A DNA stretch of 64,000 nt, taken from Phyllobacterium trifolii. Its GTDB lineage: Bacteria > Pseudomonadota > Alphaproteobacteria > Rhizobiales > Rhizobiaceae. The position numbers and the translations under genes are program-made. The stretch spans positions 310,001 through 374,000 of the forward strand of contig NZ_JACHXN010000004.1 in NCBI RefSeq assembly GCF_014192095.1, read 5' to 3'. A model generated the notes under the pieces. It saw nothing but the letters and a program-made list of their open reading frames with translations, had not been told where the DNA came from and did no database searches. Below, in pieces: positions 44,051 through 52,680 of the stretch (position 1 is its first letter; each line of letters begins with the position of its first letter).

Positions 44051-45106
44051 CTAAGCTGCCCCTATCCTGAGCAAATCATGGAAATGCACGATCCCGACCG
44101 GAACGTTCTTTTCGGTCACGATCAGCGCGCCGATATTGTGATCGTTGAGCAGCGCCAGCGCCGCGCTTGCCAGCATCGTCGGCGGCACGGTCTTGGGTTG
44201 CCGAGTCATGATCTCGTCGACGGTCATCGTCGCCAGATTGCGGTGCAGATTGCGTGAAAGGTCGCCATCAGTGATGATCCCCGCAAGTGTCCCCTCGTCA
44301 TCGAGCACGGCCACGCAGCCAAAGCGCTTGTCTGCCAGCACCTTCATCGCCTCGGGCATCGGCATTCCGAGTGGCACCAGCGGCAGCTGATCTCCACGAT
44401 GCATGATCTCGCGCACATGGGTGAGACTTGCGCCGAGCGATCCGCCCGGGTGGAATGTTTTGAAATCGCCTGCCGTGAAGCCCCGCGCCTCGAGCAGCGC
44501 CACTGCCACCGCATCACCCATGGCAAGCTGCATCAGCGTCGAAGTCGTCGGCGCCAGGCCGTGCGGACATGCTTCCGTCACCCGCGGCATCAAAAGCACC
44601 ACGTCGGCAGCTGTTGCCAGCGCTGAATTCTCGCCTGCGGTCACTGCGATCAAGGGAATGCGGAACCGCCGCGAATAGCTGACGATACCCTTGAGCTCCG
44701 CCGTGTCTCCAGACCAGGAAATGGCGAGAATGGCATCGTCGACGGCAATCATGCCGAGATCGCCGTGATTGGCCTCGGAGGGGTGCACGAAGAAAGCCGG
44801 CGTGCCGGTCGAAGCGAAGGTCGCAGCTATTTTCGAGCCGATATGGCCGCTCTTGCCGACGCCGGTGACGATGATGCGCCCGCGCACTCCGGCAATCATT
44901 TCGATCGCCTTGCAAAAAGCCTCGGCCAAAGGACCTTCCAGCGCACTGCTCAGCGCGGCCAGCCCGTCCGTCTCGGTTGAAATCGTCCGCTTGGCCGAAT
45001 CGACGGCTGCGGTTTTGTCCAGTTCGGTATCGTTTATTGCCTGCATGGCCGCAACCGTTAACGCCTCCGCTCGCCGCTGTCCAATATTTGTTCGTGGCAG
45101 CACCAT
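44051..45106 (-). CDS. kdsD: Arabinose-5-phosphate isomerase, SIS + CBS domains (KpsF/GutQ/KdsD)
   Basis: 351 residues; internal ATG at 45046 (21 codons in) is a plausible alternative start. A SIS domain (RIIVTGVGKSGHIGSKIAATFASTGTPAFFVHPSEANHGDLGMI, residues 77-120) precedes two CBS domains (from about residue 230). It interconverts D-ribulose-5-P and D-arabinose-5-P for Kdo synthesis in lipopolysaccharide. It is divergent from the beta-barrel gene, and GalU, another envelope precursor gene, lies 4 kb away. Confidence 0.9.
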   Translation of the reverse strand: MVLPRTNIGQRRAEALTVAAMQAINDTELDKTAAVDSAKRTISTETDGLAALSSALEGPLAEAFCKAIEMIAGVRGRIIVTGVGKSGHIGSKIAATFASTGTPAFFVHPSEANHGDLGMIAVDDAILAISWSGDTAELKGIVSYSRRFRIPLIAVTAGENSALATAADVVLLMPRVTEACPHGLAPTTSTLMQLAMGDAVAVALLEARGFTAGDFKTFHPGGSLGASLTHVREIMHRGDQLPLVPLGMPMPEAMKVLADKRFGCVAVLDDEGTLAGIITDGDLSRNLHRNLATMTVDEIMTRQPKTVPPTMLASAALALLNDHNIGALIVTEKNVPVGIVHFHDLLRIGAA

Positions 45107-45181
45107 ACAGCCGCGTCAGTTAGCCAGTCGTTAACCATGGCTCTTTACCATCCTTAACGTTCGAACCCGTTGGCAGATTGA

Positions 45182-46945
45182 TTGAAACAGACTTCTCAAC
45201 CACGCTTGGAAGCACCGCCATCGGGCGGCGGCTTCAGGACTGCAGTCAATGTCTGCCTGATGGCAGCGTTGCTCAGCAGCACCGTGTTTGCCTTCATCCA
45301 CACAGCTCATGCCCAGCAAGCAACGCCGTTGCGCGACACCCTGCAGGACAATTCTGTGCAGGTGCAGGCGCAAAATAACAATGATTCCAATGGCTCGCCA
45401 ACGACCAATACACCGAATGCCCCTCCTTCGCCAACGGATGGCGGCATTCCGTCACGACGCTACGAGCCCGTCAGTCCGGGTGCGTTGCCGCCGGATGATG
45501 ACAATGGCAATCTCGGCTTGCTAGGCGTGCCGCTGGACGATGGTTCGCCGCCGTCCGGTCCTGCCGATAACAGCGGCGGCCTGAACCCGGACTCTGCCGC
45601 CCTGCCCGGCGCCGAGACCGCACCTGTACCCGCCGCGCGCCCGCTCCGCTTACGTCCCGGTGAGCGATCGCTGCTGGACGAAGAACGCGCCGATACATTC
45701 GATAACGGCCCGATCGAGCAAAACAGGGAAGCCAACCCGCCCGCAGGGCGCGCCGATCGCGACAATCTTCCGGAACCGGCGCTCGAACGCCGTATCATCC
45801 GGCCCGATCCGGAGCCCTTCGCGCCGCTCGGTATCAGGGCTGGTATCGTGACGCTCCGCCCCTCCATCAGCACCGGACTGCGCGCCACCACCAATGCCGA
45901 CGGCAGCTCGGACGGCAGCGCTGCGCTCTTGTCGGAAACGCGCCTTCGCGCCCGCGCCACCACGGATTGGGCGCGCCACTCGGCCTGGCTCGATTTCGAT
46001 GGCACCTATGACAAGACGATTTCAGGCGAGGAGTATTCCGCCCCGAATGTCGGCCTGCGCGGCGGCATGCAGCTCGACCTTGGCGAACGCACCACCGTAG
46101 AGGGCGAGGCTGGCTACCGCTACCGGCAGGAAGACCCGAGCGCACCGACAACCATTGTCGGCACCTCGAACCGGCCCGCCGTCCAGGAGCTCGATGGCAG
46201 TCTGGGTGTCCGTAAGGAATTCGGCAAGTTCTTCGCGGACGTGAAGGGCAATGTCGATCGTACTGTCTATGGCAATGCAGAATTCTCCGATGGCTCTGTC
46301 GTCAGCCAGAAAGACCGAAACAACACTTTTGCCAGTATCGCGCTGCGCGGTGGCTTCGAAATGTCCCCGGCCATCAAGCCTTTCGCCGAGGTTGAAATCG
46401 GCAAGTTGATCTATGACGAGAAGGAAGATTCGAACGGCTTCCAGCGTTCCGGCGTTCGCACAGGCCTGCGCGGCGGTGTCGAGGTCGACTTTGCCGAGAA
46501 GCTGGCGGGAGAATTCGCGCTTGGCTATCTGCGTCAGGGCATAGACGACGACCGGCTTTCGCCGGTGGATGGGCTCAGCATCGACGGCGCTCTAAAATGG
46601 TCACCGCAGCGTGGAACCGATGTGGATATAGGTCTGCTCACCCGCGTCGAAGGAGCCACCGCACCCGGCGATAGCGGCTCGATTTTCTACGAGGGCACAG
46701 TCGGCATCAAGCGGCAGGCGCGCGCCAATCTCGATCTCAAGGCAACGCTGATTGCGTCGCTGCGCGACAACAAGGACGGATCGGGCTGGGACAAGGGCTT
46801 TGGCGCTGAAATCGGCGCGACCTACTGGTTCAATCGTTTCTTCGGCTTTGATATCAGCGCCCGGCACGAATTCACCCGCAGCGACGTTGAATCGCGCCAG
46901 ACCGATGAAACCAGCATTTTCATGGGCGTGACGCTGCAGCGGTAG
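45182..46945 (+). CDS. Outer-membrane beta-barrel protein (putative porin-2 family) with disordered N-terminal region
   Basis: 587 residues from a TTG at 45182, which gives a signal peptide (residues 1-45, hydrophobic FRTAVNVCLMAALLSSTVFAFIHTAHA). Residues 46-210 are low-complexity and acidic, rich in Pro, Asp and Asn (SPTDGGIPSRRYEPV, DDDNGNLGLLGVPLDDG). From about 220 a series of alternating beta strands follows, ending in TSIFMGVTLQR, an outer-membrane barrel C-terminal pattern. Role may be exopolysaccharide or nutrient passage; function unknown. The upstream region is compact (75 bases to the divergent kdsD). Confidence 0.8.
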   Translation: MKQTSQPRLEAPPSGGGFRTAVNVCLMAALLSSTVFAFIHTAHAQQATPLRDTLQDNSVQVQAQNNNDSNGSPTTNTPNAPPSPTDGGIPSRRYEPVSPGALPPDDDNGNLGLLGVPLDDGSPPSGPADNSGGLNPDSAALPGAETAPVPAARPLRLRPGERSLLDEERADTFDNGPIEQNREANPPAGRADRDNLPEPALERRIIRPDPEPFAPLGIRAGIVTLRPSISTGLRATTNADGSSDGSAALLSETRLRARATTDWARHSAWLDFDGTYDKTISGEEYSAPNVGLRGGMQLDLGERTTVEGEAGYRYRQEDPSAPTTIVGTSNRPAVQELDGSLGVRKEFGKFFADVKGNVDRTVYGNAEFSDGSVVSQKDRNNTFASIALRGGFEMSPAIKPFAEVEIGKLIYDEKEDSNGFQRSGVRTGLRGGVEVDFAEKLAGEFALGYLRQGIDDDRLSPVDGLSIDGALKWSPQRGTDVDIGLLTRVEGATAPGDSGSIFYEGTVGIKRQARANLDLKATLIASLRDNKDGSGWDKGFGAEIGATYWFNRFFGFDISARHEFTRSDVESRQTDETSIFMGVTLQR

Positions 46946-46987
46946 TGAATGATCGGGCTTGGCGAAATCTGGTTAAGGAAGGCGCTG

Positions 46988-47110
46988 TGCGTGGTTCGAC
47001 AAGCTCACCATGAGGGAGGTTGAGGATTGCATGAATAGCCGCCAACCCTGCAAAACTTGACTCCCTACAATCAACCGACTTCCCTCATGGTGAGCTTGTC
47101 GAACCACGCA
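46988..47110. repeat. Dispersed inverted-repeat element, copy 3
   Basis: 123 bp with 30 bp inverted ends (46988-47017 and 47081-47110, GTGGTTCGACAAGCTCACCA inward) and the internal word CTACAATCAACC. It lies between the beta-barrel gene and the ThDP-enzyme gene, whose ends converge here. Confidence 0.9.
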
Positions 47111-47162
47111 AAAGTGAAACTGTCCAAGAGTTTATTGGGACCGCTGATAGACAAAATCTGCT

Positions 47163-48722
47163 CTAGATAACGGCTTCAATGAGAAAAGGACCGCGGCGCT
47201 TCAAGACGCTATCCAGAAGGTCGTCGAACTGCTCACAGGAACTGACGCGAGCGGCCTCTACCCCCATTCCCTTTGCGATCGCGACCCAATCCAGCGACGG
47301 TTGATCGAGATCAAGCATCCGCCGCGCATTCTCCCCGATTTTTCCAACCCCGACCTTCTGCATTTCCATATGCAGGACAGCATATGTGCGATTGGAAAAA
47401 ATGATCGTGACGACGTCAAGATTTTCACGGGCCTGTGTCCAAAGTCCCTGCAAGGTGTACATGGCGCTTCCATCCGCCTGCAGGTTAAAGACCTTCCTGT
47501 CCGGACAGGCTATTGCTGCGCCAGTCGTCAGGGGAATACCGATGCCTATTGCCCCACCTGTCGTCATGAGGAAATCGTGCGGGGCGGCATATGCAGACAG
47601 AGCAAAGAAGCGCCGGGCAGACGTGATCGCTTCGTCACAAACGATCGCATTCTCGGGCAGCTTTCGCGCCACCATCACGGCGATTGCGTCGTCGGTCAGC
47701 TCTCCCGTTGGAACCGGCTCGTCTGGCATCGCGCTTGACCGCAGCGGTGACTGCGTCCGTTTCACGCCCAGTTCATCACGAAGAGCTTCCAGCGCTCCTC
47801 TCAAATCCTCACCGTGCGTCGCCAGGGCCATAACTCGGCAATCATTGTGTACAAGGCGACCGGGCTTGCCGGGATAGGCGAAAAAGGCCACCGGTTCCGT
47901 GGCTCCAACGAGGATCAGCACGTCTATATCGCTCAGGAGTTCGATTGCTGCATCAATCGGATAAGGGATACGGGTCGGAGCGACACGGCCGGCGCCGCGC
48001 GCCATTCGCGCGACGCCAACCTCCCCGAAAAGGCGAACATTTCTCGCCGCAGCGATCTGCCCGGCAACCTCGAGGCCGTCGGGCTGGGCAGCGGTACCGC
48101 CGACCAGAATCCCCACTCGGCCGGGTGCACCGCGGATGGCATCCGCAATTCCCCGCACCCTGTCGGTTGGAACAGTGGGCGGGGCCGGAAGCACGACCTT
48201 ATTCGGCAACACTGCCGCAGCGTCACCCCATGCGGCATCGGCAGGCAGGATCAACGTTGCGATGCCGGCTGGCACGAGTGAGGCGCGATAGGCTGCCTCG
48301 GTCGCGGGACCAACATCGGCCGGACCACTGATGCGATAAACCCAGTTCGACATTGGCGCCGCCAGGCCGTCGATGTCTGTGGTGAGCGGTGCATCAAATG
48401 GAAGATGATAGGAGGCATGATCGCCCACGACATTTATCATCGGTACACGGGCGCGCCGGGCATTGTGAATATTGGCAAGACCATTTGCCAGGCCCGGACC
48501 GGTGTGGAGCAATGTTGCGGCAGGACGGCCAGTCATTCGGGCGTAGCCATCGGCCGCCCCCGTGACCACACCCTCGAACAGGCCAAGTACACAACGCATC
48601 TCGGGCTTGCGATCGAGCGCCGCGACGAAATGCATTTCTGACGTGCCAGGATTGGCGAAACACACCTTTACATCATTGGCCAGAAGTGTGTCGCAAAGCG
48701 CATCTGCCCCATTCATTGCCAT
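47163..48722 (-). CDS. Thiamine diphosphate-dependent enzyme (acetolactate synthase/benzoylformate decarboxylase-like)
   Basis: 519 residues from ATG 48722 (GGGGGAGC site; a long in-frame extension upstream to 48911 overlaps galU and is rejected). The order is N-terminal Pyr domain with catalytic Glu in FEGVVTGAADGYAR, central domain, then PP domain with ThDP/Mg motif starting NLQADGSAMYTLQGLW and ending near IIFSNRTYAV. It is shorter than acetolactate synthase large subunit and has no small subunit, so a 2-oxo acid decarboxylase or carboligase is likelier. The substrate is unknown. Confidence 0.85.
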   Translation of the reverse strand: MAMNGADALCDTLLANDVKVCFANPGTSEMHFVAALDRKPEMRCVLGLFEGVVTGAADGYARMTGRPAATLLHTGPGLANGLANIHNARRARVPMINVVGDHASYHLPFDAPLTTDIDGLAAPMSNWVYRISGPADVGPATEAAYRASLVPAGIATLILPADAAWGDAAAVLPNKVVLPAPPTVPTDRVRGIADAIRGAPGRVGILVGGTAAQPDGLEVAGQIAAARNVRLFGEVGVARMARGAGRVAPTRIPYPIDAAIELLSDIDVLILVGATEPVAFFAYPGKPGRLVHNDCRVMALATHGEDLRGALEALRDELGVKRTQSPLRSSAMPDEPVPTGELTDDAIAVMVARKLPENAIVCDEAITSARRFFALSAYAAPHDFLMTTGGAIGIGIPLTTGAAIACPDRKVFNLQADGSAMYTLQGLWTQARENLDVVTIIFSNRTYAVLHMEMQKVGVGKIGENARRMLDLDQPSLDWVAIAKGMGVEAARVSSCEQFDDLLDSVLKRRGPFLIEAVI

Positions 48723-48832
48723 GCTCCCCCAAGCCCTTGCAAATACGATGCGCTGTGCAGAATAGACGCGGGTAGGCAACCCGGCAAGCCGCCAGGGGAG
48801 CGATATTTGATATCCCTCCCCTCGGGCCTCGA

Positions 48833-49738
48833 TCAGCCCTTCTTTGGCTGGATCGTCTTCAGCATATTGCCGATATTGTCGATGACGCCATTGCGGATAT
48901 CCTCCCGCCACAGTGCAAATGCGACGTTCGCCTCGACAAAGCCTTCCTTGGAGCCGGTATCGTAAGTTCTGCCCTTGAAGTGATAGCCGAAGAAATCCTG
49001 CTCTTTGGTCAGCTTCAGCATGGCGTCGGTGAGCTGGATTTCATTGCCGGCGCCGCGTTCCTGATTTTCGAGGATGCTGAAAATTTCCGGCTGCAGGATA
49101 TAGCGGCCATTGATATAGAGATTGGAGGGAGCCGTGCCTTTGGCCGGCTTTTCCACCATTTGCGTCAGTTCGAAGCCGTTGCCGACAGGTTTGCCCTGAC
49201 CGACGATGCCATATTTGTGCGTCTCTGCCGGATCGCATTCCTGCACCGCGACGATATTGCCGCCCGATTGATTATAGAGCTCCACCATGTCCGCGAGACA
49301 GCCATTCTTTTCCGGCTGCATGATCATGTCTGGCAAAAGCAGCGCGAAAGGTTCGTCACCGACAATGTCGCGTGCGCACCAGACCGCATGGCCGAGACCC
49401 ATCGGCACCTGCTGGCGGGTAAAACTCGTCGTTCCGGGACCAGGCTGGATTCCCTGCAACTCATCCAGCAGAGCGGTCTTGCCGCGTTCCGACAGGGTTT
49501 GATAGAGCTCGTACTGAACATCGAAATAGTCTTCGATAACCGCCTTGTTGCGGCCCGTTACGAAGATGAAATGTTCGATACCGGCCTCGCGTGCCTCGTC
49601 CACCACATACTGAATGACCGGCTTGTCGACGACCGTCAGCATTTCTTTCGGAATGGATTTTGTAGCTGGAAGGACACGGGTGCCAAAGCCCGCAACTGGA
49701 AAGACGGCCTTACGTATCTTCTTGGCTTCGGACATCAT
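48833..49738 (-). CDS. galU: UTP-glucose-1-phosphate uridylyltransferase
   Basis: 301 residues with the nucleotidyltransferase motif [25 protein letters not shown], then [28 protein letters not shown], and [21 protein letters not shown]. It makes UDP-glucose, needed for exopolysaccharide, lipopolysaccharide and cyclic glucan. The start ATG 49738 (or next codon) follows GAGGTA. It is followed downstream by the ThDP-enzyme gene in the same direction with a 110-base gap. Confidence 0.95.
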   Translation of the reverse strand: MMSEAKKIRKAVFPVAGFGTRVLPATKSIPKEMLTVVDKPVIQYVVDEAREAGIEHFIFVTGRNKAVIEDYFDVQYELYQTLSERGKTALLDELQGIQPGPGTTSFTRQQVPMGLGHAVWCARDIVGDEPFALLLPDMIMQPEKNGCLADMVELYNQSGGNIVAVQECDPAETHKYGIVGQGKPVGNGFELTQMVEKPAKGTAPSNLYINGRYILQPEIFSILENQERGAGNEIQLTDAMLKLTKEQDFFGYHFKGRTYDTGSKEGFVEANVAFALWREDIRNGVIDNIGNMLKTIQPKKG

Positions 49739-49932
49739 TACCTCGTTACTGATTACGATTGATATTGCGGGAATTTCCTCGATAGACTTTTTTGTCCCAA
49801 AGACCCAAAATGCACAGGTCTGTAAAATAAATAATCGTTGCCGGTGTTAATGTAGGCAATGGCGGTGCGTTTGCCCATGCATGGTAAACCAATTCCTAAC
49901 TTTGACGTGCGTAATTTATCCTTTGACCCAAA

Positions 49933-51180
49933 ATGACGGAAATGAGGAAAGACATGATCGGGGGTTTAGCAACGTTTTCCAAACATGCGCTGATCGTTGC
50001 CGCAGCAGCAGGCATCGCTTTTGCAGGTGCGATCAATAATGCGGCTGCCGATGCAAAGTTCCAGAGCTGGATCGCGGATTTCCGTGGCACTGCACTGAAC
50101 AGCGGCGTTTCGGCTTCCACATTTAACCGTGCCTTTGCCGGCGTCACCGAAATCGATCCGGAAGTCCTGCAGAAAGCCCAGTCCCAACCGGAGTTCACCG
50201 AACCTGTCTGGGGCTATCTCGACAATCGCGTCAACGAACAATCCATCGCAACCGGCCGCGAGATGTCGCGAAAGTATAGCCGCTGGCTCGGCGCTATCGA
50301 AAAGTCATTCGGCGTCGATCGCAATATCCTTCTCGCCATCTGGTCGATGGAAACCAATTTCGGCGAGATCATGAAGCGCGACGATGTGATGCGTGACGCC
50401 GTCCGCTCGCTCGCCACCCTCGCCTATGCCGATCCGCGCCGGGCCAAATATGCCCGCACGCAGTTGATCGCCGCGATGAAGATACTGCAGAAAGGCGATA
50501 TCGATCGCGGCCATCTGACCGGTTCATGGGCGGGCGCCCTGGGGCACACCCAGTTCATTCCGACAAGCTACCTGGCCTATGCCGTCGATATGGATGGCAA
50601 TGGCAAGCGCGACATCTGGAATTCTGTGCCTGACGCATTGGCCACCGCTGCCAATCTGCTGCACAAGAATGGCTGGCAGCCCGGTCAGACGTGGGGTTAT
50701 GAAGTCGTTCTGCCGGCTGGCCGCAAATTCCCGTCCGGTTCACGCACAATTGCCGAATGGCAAAGCATTGGCGTCGTTCGCGCCAACGGCAAGGCTTTTC
50801 CGCGCGGTGGCGAAAAGGCAACGTTGAAGGTACCGGATGGGCGCGGAGGCCCTGCGTTCCTGATGACACGCAATTTCTACGTTCTGAAGAACTACAACAA
50901 TGCGGATAAATATGCGCTTGGCGTCGGCCTTCTGGCCGATCAGATCGGTGGCTCTTCCGGGTTGCGTCAAGAATGGAATCGTCCCTTCACGCCCATTACC
51001 ATGAAGGAGCGCGAAGAATTGCAAAATCACCTGCGCGAACTCGGCTATTATGACGGAAAGGTCGACGGCAAGATCGGTGATGGCTCGCGCAACGCGATCC
51101 AGGCGTTCCAGAAGCAGATGGGCCTGGATCCCGACGGCCACCCGAGCATGGAAGTGCTGACGGTGATAAGGAAGAAGTAG
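49933..51180 (+). CDS. Lytic murein transglycosylase, MltB family with peptidoglycan-binding domain
   Basis: 415 residues. Signal peptide (residues 1-39), SLT_2 domain with catalytic Glu140 in LAIWSMETNFGE and GALGHTQFIPTSYLAYAVDMDGNGKRDIW, and a C-terminal PG_binding_1 domain (REELQNHLRELGYYDGKVDGKIGDGSRNAIQAFQKQMGLDPDG). It cleaves the MurNAc-GlcNAc bond with 1,6-anhydro product formation in the periplasm. There is no lipobox, so it is soluble. The start could also be M8 (49954). A repeat element separates it from the DUF459 gene. Confidence 0.92.
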   Translation: MTEMRKDMIGGLATFSKHALIVAAAAGIAFAGAINNAAADAKFQSWIADFRGTALNSGVSASTFNRAFAGVTEIDPEVLQKAQSQPEFTEPVWGYLDNRVNEQSIATGREMSRKYSRWLGAIEKSFGVDRNILLAIWSMETNFGEIMKRDDVMRDAVRSLATLAYADPRRAKYARTQLIAAMKILQKGDIDRGHLTGSWAGALGHTQFIPTSYLAYAVDMDGNGKRDIWNSVPDALATAANLLHKNGWQPGQTWGYEVVLPAGRKFPSGSRTIAEWQSIGVVRANGKAFPRGGEKATLKVPDGRGGPAFLMTRNFYVLKNYNNADKYALGVGLLADQIGGSSGLRQEWNRPFTPITMKEREELQNHLRELGYYDGKVDGKIGDGSRNAIQAFQKQMGLDPDGHPSMEVLTVIRKK

Positions 51181-51214
51181 AGCGAACGTCTCAGGCCGAC
51201 CTGCAAAACGGCGG

Positions 51215-51338
51215 TGATGGTTCGACAGGCTCACCATGAGGAAGGTGGGTTGATTGCAGGGAGTGAAGAAATTGCAAGGTTGCCGATTATCGATGCAGTC
51301 CACCAATCGCCCTCATGGTGAGCTTGTCGAACCACGCA
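51215..51338. repeat. Dispersed inverted-repeat element, copy 4 (reversed), at the DUF459 gene start
   Basis: About 124 bp with degraded ends (TGGTTCGACAGGCTCACCAT at 51218 and its complement at 51311-51335). The internal word is inverted relative to the other copies (GGTTGATTGCAGG). The right arm is inside the open reading frame of the next gene and encodes HGELVEPRNA near its N-terminus. Confidence 0.85.
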
Positions 51339-52534
51339 ATGCTTTTTCACCCCTGTTGCTTTCATTTGTTCTCGCCCTTGCCGCCACCCTCGTCTTCACC
51401 GAAACCGCCTCTGCCCGCACAATCCTCGACATGCTGTTCGGACCGCGCCAGATATATCGCGAAAATACGGACCGGCTCATTGAAGATGGCAACGGCAGGA
51501 GGGTTCGCCCGCCCGCCCGAAACCGCCCGATCAAGCGGGCACGACCGCGTTCCGCAGCACCCCAAGCCTCTGCCCGGCCGAGCACTACGGTGAAAGAAGC
51601 CGCTATTCCCGAGAAATTGCCGGACGCCAAGACAGTCCTCATTGTCGGCGACTTCATGGCAAAGGGCCTTGCGGAGGGTCTCGATGAAGCATTCATCGAT
51701 TCGCCAGGCGTTCGCGTCGTTGATAAAAGCGATGGTTCCTCTGGCTTCGTCCGCGATGATCATCGCGATTGGCCGGCGACGATCGGCGGTGTGATCGAAG
51801 CCGAAAAGCCTGCGGTCGTCATCATGATGGCGGGCGCAAACGATCGCCAGCAATTTGCCGATGGCCAGACGCTGTTGAGCGATGAGTGGGACAAGGAATA
51901 TCAGGCGAGGATCAACGCCTTCCTCGAAGCCGTCAAAAAAACCGGCCGTCCGGTCGTGTGGGTCGGTCAGCCCTCCTACAAGACCAAGAGCATGACCAAT
52001 GATGTGCTGGCCTTCAACGAGCTCTATCGCAATGCGACCGAAAAAGCCGGTGGCACATTTGTCGATGTCTGGGATGGGTTCGTTGACCAGAGCGGCAGTT
52101 TCACCCTGTCGGGTTTTGACATGTCCGGCCAGACGGCGCGACTGCGCAACAATGACGGTATCGGCCTGACGCCCGCCGGCAAACGCAAGCTCGCATTCTA
52201 CGTGGAGAAGCCCTTGCGTCAGATGCTGGGCAATGCAACCTCCCCCAACATTGCTGCAATCAAACCGGGTGCACCGGTGCAGGCGCTTCCCGGGACGCCG
52301 CAGGCTCCCGTGAAGGTCGACCGGCTTGCCCCGATCAGCCTCAATGATCCCGAACTCGATGGCGGTACCGAACTTCTCGGCGCCGCGCCGCGCGGTGCCC
52401 CAGTGCCGGAAAAATCCGCGCGAGACCGGCTGGTCATCGACGGAGTAGCACCGGAAAGTCAGCCGGGTCGGGTCAATGATTTTTCCTGGCCGAAGCAACC
52501 GGATGCAACTCCGACTACCGGCGCCGTGCGTTGA
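51293..52534 (+). CDS. DUF459 SGNH-hydrolase-like exported protein with altered catalytic residues
   Basis: 413 residues from ATG 51293; TTG 51254 (AGGAAGGTGGG site) is an alternative. The first 17 residues come from the repeat element, then a hydrophobic signal segment (LLLSFVLALAATLVF) and a DUF459 domain from about residue 110. The SGNH block I, normally GDS, reads VGDFMAKGL (Phe121 in place of the nucleophile), and the block V Asp-x-x-His reads DGIGLT near residue 288. Block III GANDRQ is retained. It may be non-catalytic. The C-terminus is Pro-rich. It follows mltB, suggesting a wall role. Confidence 0.8.
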   Translation: MQSTNRPHGELVEPRNAFSPLLLSFVLALAATLVFTETASARTILDMLFGPRQIYRENTDRLIEDGNGRRVRPPARNRPIKRARPRSAAPQASARPSTTVKEAAIPEKLPDAKTVLIVGDFMAKGLAEGLDEAFIDSPGVRVVDKSDGSSGFVRDDHRDWPATIGGVIEAEKPAVVIMMAGANDRQQFADGQTLLSDEWDKEYQARINAFLEAVKKTGRPVVWVGQPSYKTKSMTNDVLAFNELYRNATEKAGGTFVDVWDGFVDQSGSFTLSGFDMSGQTARLRNNDGIGLTPAGKRKLAFYVEKPLRQMLGNATSPNIAAIKPGAPVQALPGTPQAPVKVDRLAPISLNDPELDGGTELLGAAPRGAPVPEKSARDRLVIDGVAPESQPGRVNDFSWPKQPDATPTTGAVR

Positions 52535-52636
52535 TTAGAGGTTCTCGTTTCCTGCAAAGTTCTTGCGTGGAATGGTGCGGTTCCTGCGCATGAATCGTCG
52601 AAACTGATGCAAGAATCATCGAATCTGGCGCAAGAA

Positions 52637-52676
52637 TTTCAACCGGAACGGGAATTCTAGTTGTCCCGGGTTGAAA
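52637..52676. terminator. Hairpin between convergent DUF459 and gltD genes
   Basis: TTTCAACC at 52637-52644 pairs with GGTTGAAA at 52669-52676, with an inner GGGA/TCCC pair. It lies just after two imperfect ~21-base tandem units (TCGAAACTGATGCAAGAATC and TCGAATCTGGCGCAAGAATT). It is a plausible bidirectional terminator although T-runs are short. Confidence 0.45.
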
Positions 52677-52680
52677 ACTC

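Noticed and set aside
48723-48911. In-frame N-terminal extension of the ThDP enzyme into galU
   Set aside because: It overlaps the 3' end of galU and lacks a ribosome site; the ATG at 48722 has a strong one and fits the family start.
5399-51338. Four related repeats considered as a CRISPR array
   Set aside because: They are dispersed 4-23 kb apart with 30-37 bp inverted ends and no spacer structure or cas genes.
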